DNA from: Bacillus cereus group sp. RP43
GTDB lineage: Bacteria; Bacillota; Bacilli; Bacillales; Bacillaceae_G
Length of the DNA: 64,000 nucleotides
Reading direction: 5' to 3'
NCBI RefSeq assembly: GCF_040459645.1
Contig: NZ_JARVHQ010000003.1
Coordinates: 124,001-188,000, forward strand
The translations under genes were made by a program, and so were the position numbers. Under the pieces are notes generated by a model. That model did not search any database. It worked only from the letters and a program-made list of their open reading frames with translations, and was not told where the DNA came from. Of the stretch, positions 44,621-53,631 are shown one piece after another. Every line of letters starts with the position of its first letter. The first letter of the stretch is position 1.

Positions 44621-45823
44621 TCACTCCTCCTCCCGACTCCAACCCTTTTCCCAAATCGTTTGCAACGGCCGCCAGTTCTCCGTGTCCACCCCGTCCATCC
44701 GCAGGCGGTCTAAAGCGAATTGCCATGGCTCCAGATGACCGGAGTGCGCTGTTTTGGCCAGTAACAGGTATGTAGCCAAGCGATTGGTAAGCCACAAGCG
44801 CCAACTCTGTCGCTCCTGCCAACCAAGCACCTGCTGATGCTCTTTTGGCGGGTCCACTCCCCACGATAGCAGTCCGTCACCCGCAAGATTGGATGTGAAA
44901 GGAACTCCATGAGCGGGGCACCCCTGCAGTTTCTGTCCAATCTTATGTGCGGTCTCCTGTAGTTCCTCGTAATTTGTGAAATATGCGACCATCTTATCGG
45001 GCCGCAACATGCCGTACACATCACTGCCGATCTTAAAAATGGGAACTTTCACTTCCGTCAGAACATCCAACATCGCTGAAAACGCTTCTTGCAGGAATTC
45101 ACAATGCGGACTCAGATACAACTTATAAGTCCCAGTTGACTCACTTAACGATGCCCGCTTTTGTCGAGACCGCCACACCATCCATCCGTCATGGGAAGGA
45201 CGTTTCGAAACTTTTGCCCAATGCTTTTCGAGTACGTCTTGATTGACCCCGCCCGAAGGAGTCACATGGCGCAAAATAGAGTCTGTCGATGAAAATATTG
45301 CTTTCCACTCAGGAGTGACAGGCATCCGATTGTAAAAATAGAGCCTTGCGGACAGGCTGGCTGCTTCATTGATTTCTAAGTTTTGTGCGTATGTAAGGGC
45401 AGCGATGGACAATTTGGCAAGAGGGTCCTTAGCAGAAACGGACAAAGCGGATTCACAAATGAACGGATGGGCATCAGCACCCGAAAGAAACGCCCCGTTC
45501 CACTTCATTTCTAAAATTCCATCCAAGACAAGTTCTCTAACAGATCCCTCACCTGTTTTTTCCAAGGCCGATTTTACATCGTGAGGAAGCGGACCTGCTT
45601 CTTGTAACGAGTAAAAAAGCGATGCTACATTGCGGCATGCAGATTTGACCCCGAGGCTTGTATGATTTTTAGGCAGAAGAATCCCGAAGAAATCAGGATC
45701 CTTCTGCAAGTCTGCATACGCCTCACGATACGCGGTTGACAAGCGATCAAACGGGACAAGGTCGTAGCAGCGATTCGAACGAAATTCAAGGTCTAATACA
45801 GACTTGTAGAAAACAGATGACAT
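44621..45823 (-). CDS. HopA1-like protein, candidate lanthipeptide lyase
   Basis: About 400 residues from the ATG at 45823, which has GGAGAGGTG just upstream; an in-frame ATG at 45838 has none. The C-terminal half carries the pattern of the HopA1 type III effector family: TYKLYLSPHCEFLQEAF, VPIFKIGSDVYGMLRPDKMV, AYFTNYEELQETA, LQGCPAHGVPFTSNLAGDGL, LSWGVDPP. In class V lanthipeptide and thioamitide clusters HopA1-like proteins work with a small kinase to remove phosphate and form dehydro amino acids. Here it lies between the precursor and the kinase-cyclase gene and is translationally coupled to the latter. The lyase role is inference from family and context. Confidence 0.7.
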   Translation of the reverse strand: MSSVFYKSVLDLEFRSNRCYDLVPFDRLSTAYREAYADLQKDPDFFGILLPKNHTSLGVKSACRNVASLFYSLQEAGPLPHDVKSALEKTGEGSVRELVLDGILEMKWNGAFLSGADAHPFICESALSVSAKDPLAKLSIAALTYAQNLEINEAASLSARLYFYNRMPVTPEWKAIFSSTDSILRHVTPSGGVNQDVLEKHWAKVSKRPSHDGWMVWRSRQKRASLSESTGTYKLYLSPHCEFLQEAFSAMLDVLTEVKVPIFKIGSDVYGMLRPDKMVAYFTNYEELQETAHKIGQKLQGCPAHGVPFTSNLAGDGLLSWGVDPPKEHQQVLGWQERQSWRLWLTNRLATYLLLAKTAHSGHLEPWQFALDRLRMDGVDTENWRPLQTIWEKGWSREEE

Positions 45824-45869
45824 AAAGCACCTCTCCATATAATGACTTTTAGGTATCGGTAGTCTGGCT

Positions 45870-45910
45870 GTTCGGTTGTAGCAACCCTTTTTGTTGCCTC
45901 ACTTCTTCAA
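45870..45910 (-). promoter_or_regulatory. Small hairpin between precursor and HopA1-like gene
   Basis: GCAACAAAAAGGGTTGC on the minus strand in the 100-bp gap. A weak stem that may reduce read-through, so that the precursor is made in excess over the enzymes, as in many such operons. Confidence 0.3.
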
Positions 45911-45924
45911 GTAGGGCACTCAGT

Positions 45925-46272
45925 CTATTTTCCATTGCCTTCGCTTCTTCGATGCTCTTCAGTTGGATCTTTTGCGATGTTCAGTATCTTTTCTTGGAGT
46001 TCCACACTCTCCAATGCCTGTTTCAGTTCTGCTTTCAGCAAAGAGAACTCTTCGGGGTTGTTGATGATGCGTTCAGCTACGAAAATGCTGATCCCACAGT
46101 TGGTGTGGCCCGTGCATCTAGAGCATGAAGTGCATGTAGTACAACCACTACACCTCGAGCACGCACCGCAGCCCCGAGGCTCAATGACCTGATGAGCGCC
46201 CCCACCATGATTTATGTCGTCATTTCCAGCAGCAACGATACGGATCATCAGATCTTTCGTTCTAAATTCCAT
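45925..46272 (-). CDS. Cysteine-rich putative lanthipeptide precursor
   Basis: 115 residues starting at the second ATG (46272), which has AAGGAGG 7 bases upstream; the ATG at 46278 is too close to the site. An N-terminal part of about 30 residues (MEFRTKDLMIRIVAAGNDDI...) leads to a Gly/His stretch and then 25 residues with eight Cys spaced mostly two apart and mixed with Ser and Thr (CGACSRCSGCTTCTSCSRC and TGHTNC). After this core comes a 50-residue acidic/basic helical tail (PEEFSLLKAELKQALESVEL). The core is thus internal; leader-like helical sequence lies on its C-terminal side. First gene of the operon. Other options are a metal-binding protein or a structural spore protein. Confidence 0.6.
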   Translation of the reverse strand: MEFRTKDLMIRIVAAGNDDINHGGGAHQVIEPRGCGACSRCSGCTTCTSCSRCTGHTNCGISIFVAERIINNPEEFSLLKAELKQALESVELQEKILNIAKDPTEEHRRSEGNGK

Positions 46273-46329
46273 ATACATACCTCCTTTTTAAATTGGAATA
46301 TTGAAGCTCAAGTTAATGGTGTCCAATTC

Positions 46330-46499
46330 TCTATTATCTATACCGCATGGGCAGACAGGCGCTGACCGATATCTAACAGCTTAAACCGCTTGGTAGGTGG
46401 CATTAACTGTATAAGTTGATAACAAGCTGAATTCGGTTCAATCCCCCAATAATATCCCTCTATTTTATATTGTTCCTCATAAATGGACACTTTATTCAT
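46330..46499 (-). pseudogene. SAM-dependent methyltransferase, N-terminal scrap
   Basis: The minus strand reads MNKVSIYEEQYKIEGYYWGI, EPNSACYQLIQLMPPTKRFK, LLDIG and then stops matching. This is the start of a TehB-like methyltransferase up to the first half of its SAM-binding motif. It marks the right edge of the GC-rich lanthipeptide island, which was apparently joined into this gene. Confidence 0.6.
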
Positions 46500-46657
46500 G
46501 TTAGGTATCCTCTTATATTAAATGTGTCAATTGTACAATAACGATACATTTAATATAAGAAACGGTACTTTTTTCTTTCTAAATAGTAATTGGTTAGCGT
46601 AGAAAAGTAGTTTATTCATCCCAAAGGGGATTCTAGGATATGTTTTTCCTATTTTTT

Positions 46658-48337
46658 TGGTGGTATCCTATCGCCATCACGCTAAGATGGATTTATATCC
46701 ATACTATAAAAAATATTATTCTTTTGTTAACCACATATACGAAAGGATGGCGTTTTTCTATGAATCTATCAATTTCTGATGAATTACAATTATTCACCAA
46801 AGAATTACAGCGATATATGTCACCACATGCTTTAGAACAATTAGCTAGAGAGATAGGATTTGTTCAACGAAAAAGTAAATATCGTGCACAAGATTTAGTA
46901 GCTCTTTGTGTTTGGTTAAGCCAAAACCAAAACATAGTAAACACTTCATTGACACAACTATGTAGTCGATTAGAAGCCAACACAGGTATTTCTATGAGTC
47001 CAGAAGGACTCAATCAGCGCTTTAATTCTCAAGCTGTACAGTTGTTACAACAACTCTTAGCGCATTTACTTCACCAACAATTTTGTTCTTCTAGCAAGAT
47101 TCCAACTTTGTATACAAACTATTTTCGGCGTATTCGTGTATTAGATTCTACACATTTTCAGGTTCCAGATAAATTTTCTTCTACATATCAAGGTTCAGAA
47201 GGTAGTGGTCAAAATGCTGGTGTGAAAATTCAACTAGAGTATGATTTACTAAGTGGTCAGTTTCTACATGTTCATGTAGGATCAGGAAAGCACAATGATA
47301 AAACGTATGGTTCTACTTGTTTAAAGTCCCTTCAACCTAACGATATATGTATACGTGATTTAGGATATTTCGACTTAAAAGACTTACATACTATAGAAGA
47401 GTGTAATGCTTATTTTATTTCAAGATTAAAACTCAATACACGTATATATCAGAAGAATAAAGAGCCTGAATACTTTCAAAATGGAACAATAAAAAAGCAC
47501 TCTGAGTACATCCAATTAGATATGGAGCAATTCATTAATCAATTGTAGTCAGGTGAAACATATGAAATTCCTGAGATTTATATTGGAATGTATCAAAAGC
47601 TTCCTGCAAGACGAATTCTGTATAAATTAACTGAAACGCAAATGCAACGTAGACAAAAGGATTTAGCATCTAAAGAACATAAGAAGCAAATTACCTATAA
47701 AGAACGCAGTAAGCGGCTTAGTGCAATTAACTTTTACATTACAAATATTCCTTTGGAATATCTACCAAAGGAGCAAGTATACGATTTTTACTCCTTACGA
47801 TGGCAAATTGAACTTATCTTTAAAACATGGAAATCATTTTTTCGTATTCATCACTGTAATTCTGTAAAATTAGAACGACTAGAATGTCACTTATACGGGC
47901 AATTAATAAGTATCCTTCTTTGTTCCTCCACCATGTTTCAAATGCGCCAATTACTCCTCATCAAGAAGAAACGAGAATTAAGCGAATATAAAGCGATTTA
48001 TATCATAAAAGATTATTTTCCACTTATTTATCAATCTTTACAAAAAGACACCCGAGAATTAACAAAGATATTGTTTCGTTTGTTCAATCTCTTACAGAAA
48101 AACGGACGAAAATCCCATAGGTATGAGAAGAAAACAGTCTTTGATATCTTAGGCGTCGTATACAAATTTTCTATGTCTCACAATCAAGTAGCGTAATCCA
48201 AAAAAATTGAAACCCAATAGGATTTATTTGGTATGCAAATCTTTAAAGAACTTACACTGGATCTTTAAAAGAAAGAAAAAATCTCATGTAAAATTAAACT
48301 TATATAAGCTTAACTTGATGGGCATGGGTTCCCACCC
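46658..48337 (+). mobile_element. IS231-type element with a broken transposase
   Basis: Degenerate left end (ATCGCCATCACGCTAAG) at about 46670 and good right end (TTAACTTGATGGGCATGG) at about 48311-48328. It forms the right border of the lanthipeptide island and sits exactly in the tip of a Tn3-type terminal repeat that starts at about 48327. Confidence 0.75.
46760..48196 (+). pseudogene. IS231-type transposase with one nonsense codon
   Basis: 479 codons in a single frame, starting MNLSISDELQLFTKELQRYM. A TAG at 47546-47548 interrupts it after MEQFINQL; the codons after it ([20 protein letters not shown]) keep the frame. The DDE residues ([41 protein letters not shown]) are all present. A single recent mutation, or suppression, separates it from activity. 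It is clearly diverged from the copy at 40663. Confidence 0.85.
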
Positions 48338-48422
48338 ACATTTTAACGAAAATATACGCTAAGCAAATTTCGACATAAAATAAGCCGGACTTTCTACTCT
48401 AAGAAAAATCCGGCTCTTATTT

Positions 48423-49763
48423 TTAGACTTGTTGTAAAGGACGAAGGGATTCTAGCGTTGTAGTATCTTTCATATTAAATCGGTACTCACCTAAAAAGTT
48501 GATAATGCTCCCATCCTAGTGGTGAGATATGTTTTAATAGTTCTGCGTTAAACCCATGCGTACTTCTTAGCATTTCTACAGCTTTGCTTAAATATACGGT
48601 GTTCCATATAATGATGGCATTAATAAGAATGCTTAATACACTTGCTCGTTGCAATTGGTCTTGGAGAGCACGTTCACGGAATTCTCCGTGTTTCCCAAAA
48701 AATATTGCTCTTGCTAGTGAATTCATTGCTTCCCCTTTGTTTAATCCTCGTTGGACTTTTCTACGTAACGTTTTATCTGAAAGATAATCTAAAATAAAGA
48801 TAGTCTTTTCAATTCTACCCATTTCTCTTAATGCCTTTGCTACTTTATTCTGGCGAGTATAAGAACCTAATTTGCCCATAATTAGTGCACCGGACACTTT
48901 TCCTTCTCGAATTGAATGGGCTATACGTAAAACGTCATCATAATTTTCATAAATCAATTTCATATTCACTTGTCCCCTTATAAGACCTTCTATATTTGAA
49001 AAATCTTTAGGTGAACCAATTGTATACAATTTAGAACTTGATAAGTCCCTTAATCGGGGTGCAAAACGGAATCCCAACAAGTGAGTTAAGCCGAATACTT
49101 GATCAGTATAGCCGGCTGTATCCGTATAATGCTCTTCAATCATTAAATCAGATTCATGATGAAGTAACCCATCAATCACATGTATAGCATCTCTTGCATT
49201 CGTGTTAATAACTTTTGTGTAAAAGGAAAAAAATTGATCACTTACGAATCTATATATAGTCGCTCCTTTACCAGATCCATAGTGTGGATTCGAGCTAGCA
49301 CTCAAAGAAGACACCCCAATTTGAACACGCATTCCGTCCGATGATGAAGTAGTACCGTCACCCCAGTAAGAAGCCAAAGGTAGCCGATGTTGAAAATTAA
49401 CCAATATCGCCTGAGCACGATTTAGTGCATCATCGTACATACGCCACTGACTTGCATTAGCTAACTGATGATAAGAGATATTTGGTGTAGCCTCTGCCAT
49501 TTTCGTAAGTCCAATATTTGTTCCCATAGCCATAAGTGAAGCAAGTGTAATAATGATTTCTTCCTCTTTAGGTGGTTTGTTTGTGGATGCATGAATAAAT
49601 TGTTGCTCGAAGCCTGTCCAGTTCGCCACTTCTAGAAGTAGGTCTGCAAGTTTAACCCGAGGTAACATGTGATAGAGTTTAGAACTTAGTTGTTTGGCTT
49701 CCTCTGGAGTATCCTTTTCTAAACGCTGGAGATGTAGGTTTCCCTTGTCAATATCTAATACTG
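48423..49763 (-). pseudogene. tnpA: Tn3-family transposase TnpA, C-terminal third
   Basis: Encodes about 440 of the usual 980 or so residues. An open stretch of 393 residues spans 48487-49668. It includes SYWGDGTTSSSDGMR (catalytic D), HYTDTAGYTDQVFGLTHLLG (second D) and the GLNKGEAMNSLARAIFFGKHGE block with the third catalytic acid. One extra base near 48500 shifts the last 29 codons (NFLGEYRFNMKDTTTLESLR). Upstream coding (KGNLHLQRLEKDTPEEAKQL) continues to 49763 and is then cut off. Inactive. Confidence 0.88.
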
Positions 49764-49827
49764 TTCAACTTGTAAATTAGAGATAAATAGACACTTGATA
49801 CAACTTGAGTTCGGAGCTAAATGGTAG

Positions 49828-50184
49828 TCAATTATCATCACTATTTTTTACTATGACTTCACCATTAGGGTATCTATGCTTAATATAATCTCCTCCCCAA
49901 TCACAAAGTACCTTTAAAACTTTTTTTAACGATTCTCCATGTTCTGTAAGGGAATATTCAACTTTTGGTGGCACTTGATTGTATACTTTTCTAGATATTA
50001 AGCCATCTTTTTCGAGCTCTTTTAATTGCTCGGTGAGCATCTTTTGTGTAATACCAGTTACCAAGCGTTTTAATTCACCTGTTCGTATAGGACCTCTTGT
50101 TAAGTGATATAAAATATGCGATTTCCATTTTCCACCAATAACTTCTAAAACCACTTCGATTCGATTATTGTATTCCTTCTTCAT
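49828..50184 (-). CDS. HxlR-type transcriptional regulator
   Basis: 118 residues, complete. Winged helix typical of HxlR (VLEVIGGKWKSHILYHL, RTGELKRLVTGITQKMLTEQ, VEYSLTEHGESLKKVLKVLC DWG). The conserved N-terminal Cys that senses electrophiles in HypR/YodB is absent (VVLEVIGGKWK); one Cys remains near residue 95. It is divergent from the nitroreductase gene, with repeated ACGAAAAAGTG motifs between them, so it probably controls that gene and its own, like HypR with HypO in B. subtilis. Confidence 0.88.
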   Translation of the reverse strand: MKKEYNNRIEVVLEVIGGKWKSHILYHLTRGPIRTGELKRLVTGITQKMLTEQLKELEKDGLISRKVYNQVPPKVEYSLTEHGESLKKVLKVLCDWGGDYIKHRYPNGEVIVKNSDDN

Positions 50185-50207
50185 AATGAACTCCTTTATA
50201 TATCCAA

Positions 50208-50266
50208 TAGGTACTTTTTCGTGCCTATATTACGAAAAAGTGTCTATATCACGAAAAAGTGCGTAC
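50208..50266. promoter_or_regulatory. Operator repeats between hxlR-type and nitroreductase genes
   Basis: GTACTTTTTCGTG, then ACGAAAAAGTGTC in inverted orientation, then a second ACGAAAAAGTGCGTAC. Three copies of one half-site in 55 bp fit binding by a dimeric HxlR protein. Confidence 0.6.
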
Positions 50267-50397
50267 TTTTCATTATATCAGTACTATACCATAATAGGGT
50301 TTGTTAGCAACTTATGAACAAGAGTGTTGTGACTTTATTCATTGAACACCTCATGCATAACGAGTTAATTATCATACATGATGGAGGTAGTAAAAAT

Positions 50398-51045
50398 ATG
50401 AAAAAAGAAAATCGTACTGCAAATTTTTATGACGTGATTCGCGAACGTCGTTCGGTTCGCTTTTATGATCCTTTAGTTAAGATCAAAGAAGAAGAAATTA
50501 AAGAGCTGCTTGAAGAGGCTATTCTTGCACCAAGTGGAACAAATCTAAATCCTTGGCGTTTTATGGTATTTACAGATTCTACTCTTAAAGAGAAGCTACT
50601 TCCAATGGCTTCAGGACAACAACAAGTGGTTGATGCATCCGCAGTTATTGTGGTGTTAGGAGACATGAATGCTTATTCAATGGAGAACGCTGATAAAATC
50701 AATCAAAGAGCTGTAGATGCGGGGTATATGACAGAAGAAATTAAAGACAGAATCAACAACAGTGTACAGGGATATTATGGTTCTGTAAGTGAACAAGTAA
50801 AAAAAGAATGGCAAATGCTTGATGGTGGTCTAGTAGCCATGCAACTCATGCTAGCTGCAAAGGCAAGAGGATACGATACCGTACCTATGCTTGGCTACAG
50901 CATTGAAGAATTCCGTAAGGAATTTAATGTCCCAGAAAACTTAGTTAACATCCTAATGCTTGCTGTTGGTAAAGCAAGAGAACCAGGATTCCCAACAGTA
51001 AGATTAGGGGTTGATGAAGTAACTTACTGGAATGGAAAACTTTAA
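50398..51045 (+). CDS. Nitroreductase-family flavoprotein
   Basis: About 215 residues from the ATG at 50398 with GGAGGT upstream; the longer frame from 50314 has no site. FMN-binding motif RERRSVRFYDP at the start, then ILAPSGTNLNPWRFMVF, and the AMQLMLAAKARGYDTVPMLG block of the NfsB/YfkO/YodC group. These enzymes reduce quinones, nitro compounds or similar electrophiles with NAD(P)H. Regulator and neighbours suggest a role in electrophile or hypochlorite stress. Confidence 0.9.
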   Translation: MKKENRTANFYDVIRERRSVRFYDPLVKIKEEEIKELLEEAILAPSGTNLNPWRFMVFTDSTLKEKLLPMASGQQQVVDASAVIVVLGDMNAYSMENADKINQRAVDAGYMTEEIKDRINNSVQGYYGSVSEQVKKEWQMLDGGLVAMQLMLAAKARGYDTVPMLGYSIEEFRKEFNVPENLVNILMLAVGKAREPGFPTVRLGVDEVTYWNGKL

Positions 51046-51245
51046 TCATTACTATTTAATAATGTATTTTACTATTGTAGGGGGACCATCGACAAAGAGG
51101 TTCCCCCAATACTAAAGGCGCAATAAAAAGTAAATTATCAAAGTAAAGAATCGGGCGAAATTTTTATTAAATCAATATTGAAATGAAAATACGCTCCAAT
51201 TATGGATATTAAGTATCTATATAAACTACGAAAGAAGGTTTTTTT

Positions 51246-52238
51246 ATGAAATTAAGTGTTTTGGATCAAACTCCAGTTTCAAATGGACAGACTCCTCATG
51301 AAACTATACAAAATACTATTGAATTAGCTCAATTAGTAGATGGTTTAGGATATCAAAGAATATGGTATTCCGAACATCATGGATCTGCAAACTTAGCTAG
51401 TGCTTCACCTGAAATATTGATTGCCCATATTGCATCAGTGACGAACCAAATTCGTGTTGGTTCTGGTGGAATCATGCTGATGCATTACTCTCCATTAAAA
51501 ATGGCTGAAATATTTAAAACATTAACGACATTATATCCTAATAGAATTGATTTCGGTGTAGGCCGTGCACCCGGTGGTGACCAATTTTCTACTCTTGCAT
51601 TACATGAAGGAAAACAACCGAACCTGTTCAACCAGTACGATAAATTAGTGGAAACGATGATGTTTATGTCAGAAACGATGCCTATTGATCATCTATATAA
51701 TCGTACACTGGCAGCTCCATTGAGTGCTCCATTACCTGAAGTTTGGCTATTAGGATCTAGTGGCAGCAGCGCTGCACAAGCAGGACGATTTGGTATTGGA
51801 TATTCGTTTGCTCAATTCATTAGTGGACAATTATCTGCCGAAATGTTGGAGTCTTATCGTACAAATTTCACTCCTTCGGAGTTTATGCAAAACCCTCAAA
51901 TTAATGTTGGTTATTTCGTGATGGCGGCAGAAACAGCTGAAGAAGCTGAATATCATGCAGCTAGTTTAGATTTAAACTTATTATTTTTAGATAAAGGGAT
52001 GCCTTTGCAAATATTATCTCCTGAGGAAGCATTAAATTATTCTTATACCGAAATGGATAAGATGCATATACAGAATAATCGTAAACGATTCTTAGTTGGG
52101 AATGCAAAAGATGTTGCAAATACGTTACGTGCACATGATGAAAATTTTGGTATTAATGAAGCTGTGATTGGGACAATCAGTCATAGTCATGAAGCAAGAC
52201 TACAGTCTTATAGATTACTTGCACAAGAACTTTTATAA
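51246..52238 (+). CDS. Luciferase-like (LLM) flavin oxidoreductase, MsnO8 type
   Basis: 330 residues with AGAAGG before ATG. It begins KLSVLDQTPVSNGQTP, typical of the MsnO8/YvbT/YhbW group, and has RIWYSEHHGSANLASASPEI, VGSGGIMLMHYSPLKMAEIF, DFGVGRAPGGD and the C-terminal VGNAKDVANTLRAHDENFGI. Probably uses reduced flavin and oxygen to modify a small molecule. Substrate unknown. Lies about 200 bp after the nitroreductase, which could feed it reduced flavin. Confidence 0.9.
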   Translation: MKLSVLDQTPVSNGQTPHETIQNTIELAQLVDGLGYQRIWYSEHHGSANLASASPEILIAHIASVTNQIRVGSGGIMLMHYSPLKMAEIFKTLTTLYPNRIDFGVGRAPGGDQFSTLALHEGKQPNLFNQYDKLVETMMFMSETMPIDHLYNRTLAAPLSAPLPEVWLLGSSGSSAAQAGRFGIGYSFAQFISGQLSAEMLESYRTNFTPSEFMQNPQINVGYFVMAAETAEEAEYHAASLDLNLLFLDKGMPLQILSPEEALNYSYTEMDKMHIQNNRKRFLVGNAKDVANTLRAHDENFGINEAVIGTISHSHEARLQSYRLLAQELL

Positions 52239-52258
52239 AAAGAAAGGTGGAGAAAGAA

Positions 52259-52501
52259 ATGATTGAAATTTTAAATCGAATTAACATATTAGCTAAGAAA
52301 CAAAAAGAAGATGGTTTAACACAAACAGAATTAAAGGAGCGTCAAGAATTACGTCAAGAATATCTTCAAGTTATTCGTGGTCAAGTAAACAGCACAGTTA
52401 CAGGGTTAACAATATTAGACCCTTTAGGTAATGATGTTACACCTGAAAAATTGAAAGAAGAACAGCAAAAACAATCATTAAAAAAGAATGATGACGCATG
52501 A
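52259..52501 (+). CDS. DUF896 (YnzC-like) protein
   Basis: 80 residues from the ATG at 52259 with AGGTGGAG upstream. Helical hairpin IEILNRINILAKKQKEDGLT, QTELKERQELRQEYLQVIRG, and the LTILDPLGNDVTP tail are typical of DUF896. Function of the family is unclear; related YnzC/YneA-region proteins are linked to the SOS response. Starts 20 bp after the oxidoreductase gene, and its stop overlaps the next start by ATGA. Confidence 0.9.
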   Translation: MIEILNRINILAKKQKEDGLTQTELKERQELRQEYLQVIRGQVNSTVTGLTILDPLGNDVTPEKLKEEQQKQSLKKNDDA

Positions 52502-52977
52502 AAATGACGGCTGGCGTGGAACAAGCTGTATATGCTCTTTTATTGCTTAATCGTTTACCTAAGCGTGCTATGTTATCAGGTGAATCATTAAGTCAACAAC
52601 TACATGTTTCTCCAACTTATCTTCAAAAATTAATGAGAAAACTTGTACGAGCAGGGCTTGTTTCTTCAGTGCCAGGTGTAAAAGGAGGCTTTCAATTACA
52701 AGCTGTTCCTGAAAATATTCGAATATATGATGTGTATATTGCTGTAGAAGGCTTAGAATCTCTTTATCGTTCAAATGGCATCTTTCATACAATGTTTCAA
52801 TTAAAAGAAAATACAACCTGTCTATTATCCGATGTAATGAAAGAAGCTGAATATGCTTGGCAATCTATCTTAAAACGTACAACGATTGCTGTATTACACC
52901 AGGCACTTAATAATACCTCTTCAAAGGAATCTCTTACTAAAATTGATTCTTGGTTAAATGAAAAGGTTGTCTTATAA
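52498..52977 (+). CDS. Rrf2-family regulator
   Basis: 159 residues. Winged helix EQAVYALLLLNRLPKRAMLS, SLSQQLHVSPTYLQKLMRKL, GLVSSVPGVKGGFQLQ as in Rrf2/CymR/YwnA. The three-Cys iron-sulfur cluster motif is missing; there is one Cys, in ENTTCLLSD. It probably senses stress by another route or binds a partner. Its ATG overlaps the DUF896 stop, so the two are co-translated. Confidence 0.88.
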   Translation: MKMTAGVEQAVYALLLLNRLPKRAMLSGESLSQQLHVSPTYLQKLMRKLVRAGLVSSVPGVKGGFQLQAVPENIRIYDVYIAVEGLESLYRSNGIFHTMFQLKENTTCLLSDVMKEAEYAWQSILKRTTIAVLHQALNNTSSKESLTKIDSWLNEKVVL

Positions 52978-53093
52978 AATCATTCTCATTTTGCTGGTTA
53001 AGGGAAATGAGAATTACTAAAACAATTCAACAATAGAAATAAAGGTCTGTTGAAATATATGTTCTAAATAAATAATTTTTAGGAGGGAATTTA

Positions 53094-53381
53094 ATGTTTG
53101 TTAGAGTGGTAACTTTAGATTGTAAAGCGGGAATGGAAGAACAGCTTCGAGAAATGGGACGGCTTGTGCTCGTACCTATCAACAAAGAGGCAGGCTGTAT
53201 TAGTGCATATTTCTTAGAGCCTAGCATTGAAAACGATAATACTTCTTTTGGTGTAGTAAGCATTTGGCCAGATAAAGAAACATTAGACACTATGAAGAAT
53301 AGTGAAAGATATCGAAATTCAATTCAAAACATGAGTCCTTTAATTGAAACATTAACGGATCGTCTATATTTGACTGTTTGA
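53094..53381 (+). CDS. Quinol-monooxygenase-like (ABM) protein
   Basis: 95 residues with AGGAGGG before ATG. Ferredoxin-like fold of antibiotic-biosynthesis monooxygenases/YgiN: MFVRVVTLDCKAGMEEQLRE, NKEAGCISAYFLEP, VSIWPDKETLDTMKNSERYR. Such small dimers oxidise quinols or similar ring compounds. Last gene of the passenger cassette; its presence supports a quinone-detoxification theme. Confidence 0.85.
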   Translation: MFVRVVTLDCKAGMEEQLREMGRLVLVPINKEAGCISAYFLEPSIENDNTSFGVVSIWPDKETLDTMKNSERYRNSIQNMSPLIETLTDRLYLTV

Positions 53382-53481
53382 ATGGTTGACATATTGATAA
53401 TTTTACGAATAATGATCATGAAAAATATAAGACGTATAAATCAAAGGTGCAATACTAGTTTATAAACGGGTCATAACTGGA

Positions 53482-53515
53482 ATTACAGTCCAAATTATGA
53501 CCCGTTTTTTCTTGT
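53482..53515 (+). terminator. Terminator after the redox cassette
   Basis: ACGGGTCATAAC...GTTATGACCCGT TTTTTCTTG: strong stem followed by a T run. Confidence 0.55.
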
Positions 53516-53631
53516 ATCTAGGTCGCATCCCTAATCACTACAAAAAGCGTCATAGTTAGAATAGACAATCTAACTCAGTGTATGTAAAAATTTTCTTAGC
53601 GTATATTCTCGTTAAAATGTGGGTGGGACCC

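Noticed and set aside
42326..45584. Plus- and minus-strand frames overlapping the lanthipeptide enzymes
   Set aside because: The higher GC content of the island lengthens random frames. None has a site or known domain; the two minus-strand enzyme genes account for the region.
40534..48337. Lanthipeptide island as a formal composite transposon
   Set aside because: The two IS231 copies are diverged, one is broken, and no target duplication was found around the outer ends, so movement as one unit is not supported even though the IS231 pair frames the island.
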